A stretch of 8,120 nucleotides of DNA. Source: CAYPOY01 sp964412395. GTDB taxonomy: Bacteria > Chloroflexota > Anaerolineae > B4-G1. The stretch spans positions 1 to 8,120 of the forward strand of contig CAYPOY010000236.1 of NCBI GenBank assembly GCA_964412395.1. Direction: 5' to 3'. Positions 5,604-8,120 of this stretch are shown here, piece by piece. A program made the translations under genes and the position numbers. Positions within the stretch are counted from its first letter, which is position 1; every line of letters starts with the position of its first letter. The notes under the pieces are model-generated. The model was not told the origin of the DNA and did not search any database. It saw nothing but the letters and a program-made list of their open reading frames with translations.

Positions 5604-6053
5604 ATGCTACTCAATCGCGAGCGCGAACTGGGCTATCTGGACACCCGCTATGCCAGCGGCCGGGCGGAGTTAGTGATACTCTATGGCCGCCGGCGAGTGG
5701 GCAAGACCACGCTGGTATATCACTGGGCTCGGGACAAGCCGCATCTCTTCTTCTTTGCCACCCAGGACGACAACACCACACTGCTGCGCCGCTTTTCCCA
5801 TCTGAGCAGGCAGGCCGCCGGGGAGAGCCCCGCTCCGGCGTTCGCTTATCCCGATTGGGAGACGGCGTTGCGCGCTCTGGCCGGTAAGGCCCGCGGGCAT
5901 CGCTTCGTGGTGGTGATAGATGAGTTCCCCTGGGATGTCCACTATGCTGTCTACGCCCGCAGCCTGGCTCCTGGGCTACGCGCCCTGGGCGAACAGGAAC
6001 GGAATGTGCACCTCCTCACTCCAGCGGACGTGGTGGGGGGTGAGTCGGAATGA
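5604..6053 (+). pseudogene. Truncated archaeal-type P-loop ATPase (N-terminal third only)
   Basis: The 149-aa frame matches the start of archaeal-type ATPases (PF01637/COG1672). It opens with NRERELGYLDTRY, has Walker A GRRRVGKTT (28-36), the FFFAT.DDN strand region, and Walker B VVVIDEFP (102-109, D106-E107). Members of this family are normally about 450-480 aa with a C-terminal DUF234-like domain, so about two thirds are missing. After Walker B the sequence stops resembling the family. The expected tract (YL.E.NP..PS.LQR.WD) is absent in frame. A weak echo of it (SSLQRTW, 6013-6033) appears in another + frame about 50 bp later than expected. This suggests indels followed by loss of the rest. 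The gene is 21 bp downstream of mtnP and ends just before a repeat element (6076-6178). It may be non-functional; a short ATP-binding product is still possible. Confidence 0.7.
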
Positions 6054-6074
6054 GGAGAGCAATCAGGGGGTAGA

Positions 6075-7952
6075 TCAGAAACTGGTTTTTTTAGTGCTCC
6101 GCAAGCGCAGCGGTATTGGTTGCAGGTGCTTTTCCACTGTCAGGGAGACTTTCCTGTACGAAAAACTCGGTTTCTTGGCCCCTACGTGAGCGCTTACGCC
6201 TGCCATAGTGTCGCCTGGCTCGCCTGCCGGGGATTGCTCCAGGTAGTGCTGCACGAAGTAGGGATACAGGTCCTGTGCGTCGTTCAGTGTCTCCGGCGCT
6301 AGCGGGCGCTCGGACGGCCAGGCGATGAAGGGATGGTCCTGTGGTCCACCCAGCCCCCCGTGTGTCGCCACCTGCTCCTCGAAGGTCACGACCTTGCCGT
6401 CCGACTCAATCGCCCCCAGCACAATCAGGTCACCGGCGTGGGGGAAGTGGGCCAGGTGGTGAACCTGGGTAGTAGCGTAGCCTGTGTCGCCGAATGGCAG
6501 CAGTGGATGTGGACGCTGCACGGTCTCGTGTCCGTTCCCTGTGACCAACGTGCCTTCCTGTTGCCCTAACACGATCGTCCGCTGTCCCGCTCGCCCGGCG
6601 ATGGCCCCGATGCCAGGGGTGGCGAGCAGGCTGTCCAGCAACTGGGGGTACAGGAGTATCACTTCAATCAGATCGAGCGGGCGAGGACTGACGTTGAAGT
6701 AGACGTGAGCCAGTGGACCGGAGGTGGACACGACGATGTCCTGTTGCCGTTCCAGGTCATAATCCAATTCCTGGCCCGTCAGCAAGTGTCGGTTCACGTA
6801 ACGTCGGGCTGCGGCAAGCACCCGGCGTAAGTGAGGTGAAAAGCGGTATTCCAGGCTCTCTAACTCTTCCAACAAGTAACGTGTCTTTTCCGCTGATTGT
6901 ACGTGAGCGCCTGCTTGCTCGTGCACAGAAAGCCCCTCTCCGATTTGAGCGACGATGTAGCGTCCCAGACTGGTTCCGTTGCGCCAACGGAAAGGTATCG
7001 AAGGCGAATTCCCGTGGTCGGAGAGAATATAAAGGTCATACTCCCGCCGCCGATAGCGAGCGCGCATGCGATTGATCTGGTGGATGCACTTGTCCACGCC
7101 ACGGAGGACGCGAAAAGCGGACGGGTGGTCTGGCCCCAGTTTGTGGGCGACCTCATCGTAGCTGTTGTAGTTGGCATAAATGGCCGGTGCGCAGCGGTAA
7201 ATGTCCAGCATCACGCCGAATGTCTGCACCTCGGTGAACAGTGCATCGCTGGCCGCGTGTAGAAGGGGGGAAAAAACGTCGAAGGGGTTGAGTACACTGG
7301 GCCGCACCAGGGCAACCAGGCGGCGGCCCAACCCGGCCAGATAACTCACGGTGGTCAATTTCAGCAGACGTAGCACGCGAAACGGGCTGAGCAAGAATAG
7401 AAGAAACAGCCCCATCCCGCGCACGCTCTCAAAGAAATGCTGTCGGTGAAGTGTGCTGAGGGTGAAAAGCGCAAGGTCGGCGTCGCCGTCGAACATGCTT
7501 ACGTAGCAGGAGCCCCCGCGCAGGATCCCTGGTCGCCCCTGGCTGACGCGGGCGCGCACGGCCTGGATCTGATCGGGTCGCTTGGCTAACATTCCCACCC
7601 CTCGCTCTTTCTCGTACCAGCGGAAACCAGGGATGTCGAAGCGGTTGCCGAACATGATGCCGGCCTGGACAGCAGGGGTTGTGCTGGGAAGCCCACAACG
7701 CCAGGGGGCTACAGCCAGGCGACGCTCGGCCAGCAGCCGGCCCAGGTAGGGCATGTAGCCAGCAGCAATCGCTTGCGTCAGGTGGTCGTGGGAAAGCCCG
7801 TCAATTTGAATGATGATGAACCCTCGTCGTTGGTCGGGCCTGACATCAGGCCGGCCCAAGCGCCGGGCCAGTGTGCCGTACTTGCGTGTGTAGTAGACGT
7901 CGGTGAGCACGCCGACGAGGTCCAGGACGCGCCGTGCAAACCAGGTGGACAT
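6075..7952 (-). CDS. Alkaline-phosphatase-superfamily phosphodiesterase/phosphatase
   Basis: Metal-dependent hydrolase of 625 aa related to type I phosphodiesterase/nucleotide pyrophosphatases (PF01663-like). Motifs in order are IIIQIDGLSHD (metal Asp51), LPSTTPAVQAG (nucleophile region S90-T92), ANYNSYDEVAHKLGPDH (D266, H270), YILSDHGNS (D312, H313) and THGGLGG (H531). A complete two-metal site therefore seems present. One hydrophobic patch at ~179-200 (MGLFLLFLLSPF) may associate with or cross the membrane. The N-terminus (1-40) is basic and unlike a signal peptide. ATG 7952 is supported by AAAAGGA seven bases upstream and a promoter further up. The substrate is unknown; an envelope phospho-compound is a guess from the neighbouring glycosyltransferase. 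The last ~34 residues, Lys/Ser/Arg-rich, are encoded by an inserted repeat element, so the original C-terminus was probably near residue 590. Confidence 0.82.
   Translation of the reverse strand: MSTWFARRVLDLVGVLTDVYYTRKYGTLARRLGRPDVRPDQRRGFIIIQIDGLSHDHLTQAIAAGYMPYLGRLLAERRLAVAPWRCGLPSTTPAVQAGIMFGNRFDIPGFRWYEKERGVGMLAKRPDQIQAVRARVSQGRPGILRGGSCYVSMFDGDADLALFTLSTLHRQHFFESVRGMGLFLLFLLSPFRVLRLLKLTTVSYLAGLGRRLVALVRPSVLNPFDVFSPLLHAASDALFTEVQTFGVMLDIYRCAPAIYANYNSYDEVAHKLGPDHPSAFRVLRGVDKCIHQINRMRARYRRREYDLYILSDHGNSPSIPFRWRNGTSLGRYIVAQIGEGLSVHEQAGAHVQSAEKTRYLLEELESLEYRFSPHLRRVLAAARRYVNRHLLTGQELDYDLERQQDIVVSTSGPLAHVYFNVSPRPLDLIEVILLYPQLLDSLLATPGIGAIAGRAGQRTIVLGQQEGTLVTGNGHETVQRPHPLLPFGDTGYATTQVHHLAHFPHAGDLIVLGAIESDGKVVTFEEQVATHGGLGGPQDHPFIAWPSERPLAPETLNDAQDLYPYFVQHYLEQSPAGEPGDTMAGVSAHVGAKKPSFSYRKVSLTVEKHLQPIPLRLRSTKKTSF
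6076..6178. mobile_element. Short element with imperfect inverted ends (MITE-like or palindromic repeat)
   Basis: The left end CAGAAACTGGTTTTTTT (6076-6092) and the reverse complement of the right end, CCAAGAAACCGAGTTTTTC (6178-6160), share AGAAAC, a G two bases on, and a T run. They form imperfect inverted termini of about 17 bp. The element is about 103 bp and about half GC by hand count, against roughly two thirds in nearby genes. It separates the truncated ATPase from the convergent phosphodiesterase gene. It also provides that gene's last ~34 codons and abuts its stop. No clear target duplication was found. Confidence 0.45.
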
Positions 7953-7959
7953 CGTTGAA

Positions 7960-7966
7960 TCCTTTT
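7960..7966 (-). promoter_or_regulatory. RBS AAAAGGA of the phosphodiesterase gene
   Basis: On the minus strand AAAAGGA precedes ATG 7952 by seven bases, at good spacing, and decides this start. Confidence 0.7.
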
Positions 7967-7987
7967 GCTTTCCGCGCGTCAGGATGC

Positions 7988-8003
7988 GCCAGTTTATGCC
8001 AGT
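7988..8003 (-). promoter_or_regulatory. Possible operator: direct repeat of ACTGGC at the phosphodiesterase start site
   Basis: ACTGGC (minus strand) occurs twice, at 8003-7998 and 7993-7988, exactly 10 bp (one helical turn) apart. The repeats begin two bases after the -10 box and cover the expected transcription start, a place where a repressor would block initiation. No regulator is known. Confidence 0.3.
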
Positions 8004-8005
8004 CT

Positions 8006-8034
8006 AGTATACCAGGCTTGCGCCAATTTGTCAT
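8006..8034 (-). promoter_or_regulatory. Sigma-70-type promoter of the phosphodiesterase gene
   Basis: On the minus strand the -35 box ATGACA (8034-8029), a 17-bp spacer, and the -10 box TATACT (8011-8006) each match five of six consensus bases. Initiation would fall near 7999, giving a leader of about 47 bases before ATG 7952. Confidence 0.6.
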
Positions 8035-8041
8035 CTGGAAC

Positions 8042-8046
8042 AGGAG
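8042..8046 (+). promoter_or_regulatory. RBS AGGAG of the divergent partial gene
   Basis: AGGAG is seven bases before GTG 8054 and supports that start over the later in-frame ATG 8075, which has no SD. Confidence 0.5.
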
Positions 8047-8053
8047 TCCACCT

Positions 8054-8120
8054 GTGCAGAGGCGGCTACTGGCCATGCACCGCCAGGCGCTGATGGGCGA
8101 AGGTCTCCCGACCGAGCCCT
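8054..8120 (+). CDS. 5' fragment of a divergent gene, product unknown
   Basis: An open frame begins at GTG 8054 and runs to the window edge without a stop (22 codons). It reads roughly VQRRLLAMHRQALMGEGLP, basic and helical at the start. I do not recognise the family from this little sequence. A well-spaced AGGAG supports the start. The gene is divergent from the phosphodiesterase gene across a 101-bp intergenic region that carries the minus-strand promoter. No clear plus-strand promoter was found. Confidence 0.45.
   Translation, partial: MQRRLLAMHRQALMGEGLPTEP

Noticed and set aside
6084..6092. T run after the ATPase stop as a rho-independent terminator
   Set aside because: The only pairing before it is CAG-AAA-CTG, far too short for a terminator stem; the T run is better explained as part of the inverted-end element.
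6076..6117. KLVFLVL...SGIG in a + frame as a remnant of the ATPase sensor strand (family LVLCGS)
   Set aside because: The spacing from the weak SSLQRTW match is too long and the stretch falls in the putative repeat element, so the likeness is probably chance.
1..8120. tRNA, rRNA, integrase or transposase genes, phage genes
   Set aside because: No matching sequence, fold or protein motif was recognised on either strand.

Overview
The window looks like a chromosomal segment from a high-GC, filamentous-type Chloroflexota bacterium (Anaerolineae/Caldilineae-like). This is inferred from the mix of genes: a CHAT peptidase with a Thr-Pro stalk and CARDB ectodomain, a DUF3662/FHA plus FHA pair, a GT-C type membrane glycosyltransferase, an archaeal-type ATPase relic, and several short interspersed repeats. 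No ribosomal or marker gene is present to confirm it.

Layout. (1) 1-1673, + strand: a membrane-anchored CHAT (caspase-like) peptidase. Its 5' end is disrupted: domain homology continues upstream of the first usable start codon and runs into in-frame stops. (2) 1743-4655, + strand: a compact operon. It starts at a near-consensus promoter placed so that the mRNA should be almost leaderless. It encodes a DUF3662-FHA protein (FhaA-like), a membrane-anchored FHA protein (FhaB-like), a possible 16-codon linking ORF that overlaps both neighbours, and a polytopic glycosyltransferase. The glycosyltransferase gene carries two unrelated repeats inside its reading frame: 13 exact-length 8-bp units, and a GC-rich hairpin/G-run element. 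(3) 4710-5582: S-methyl-5'-thioadenosine phosphorylase (mtnP) with a strong RBS. (4) 5604-6053: the N-terminal third of an archaeal-type P-loop ATPase, truncated and probably a pseudogene. (5) 6076-6178: a lower-GC element of about 103 bp with imperfect inverted ends. It lies between the ATPase relic and the convergent gene and supplies the last ~34 codons of that gene. (6) 7952-6075, - strand: an alkaline-phosphatase-superfamily phosphodiesterase with intact metal-site motifs, an RBS and a near-consensus promoter. (7) 8054-8120, + strand: the first codons of a divergent gene cut by the window edge.

Function. The CHAT protein and the FHA pair suggest phospho-dependent signalling and regulated proteolysis at the cell envelope. 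The glycosyltransferase and the phosphodiesterase fit envelope polymer metabolism, while mtnP is ordinary methionine salvage. No kinase, phosphatase partner, CRISPR array, tRNA or rRNA was seen. The most unusual parts are the CHAT-TM-stalk-CARDB architecture, the coupled mini-ORF, and the repeats that have become coding sequence.
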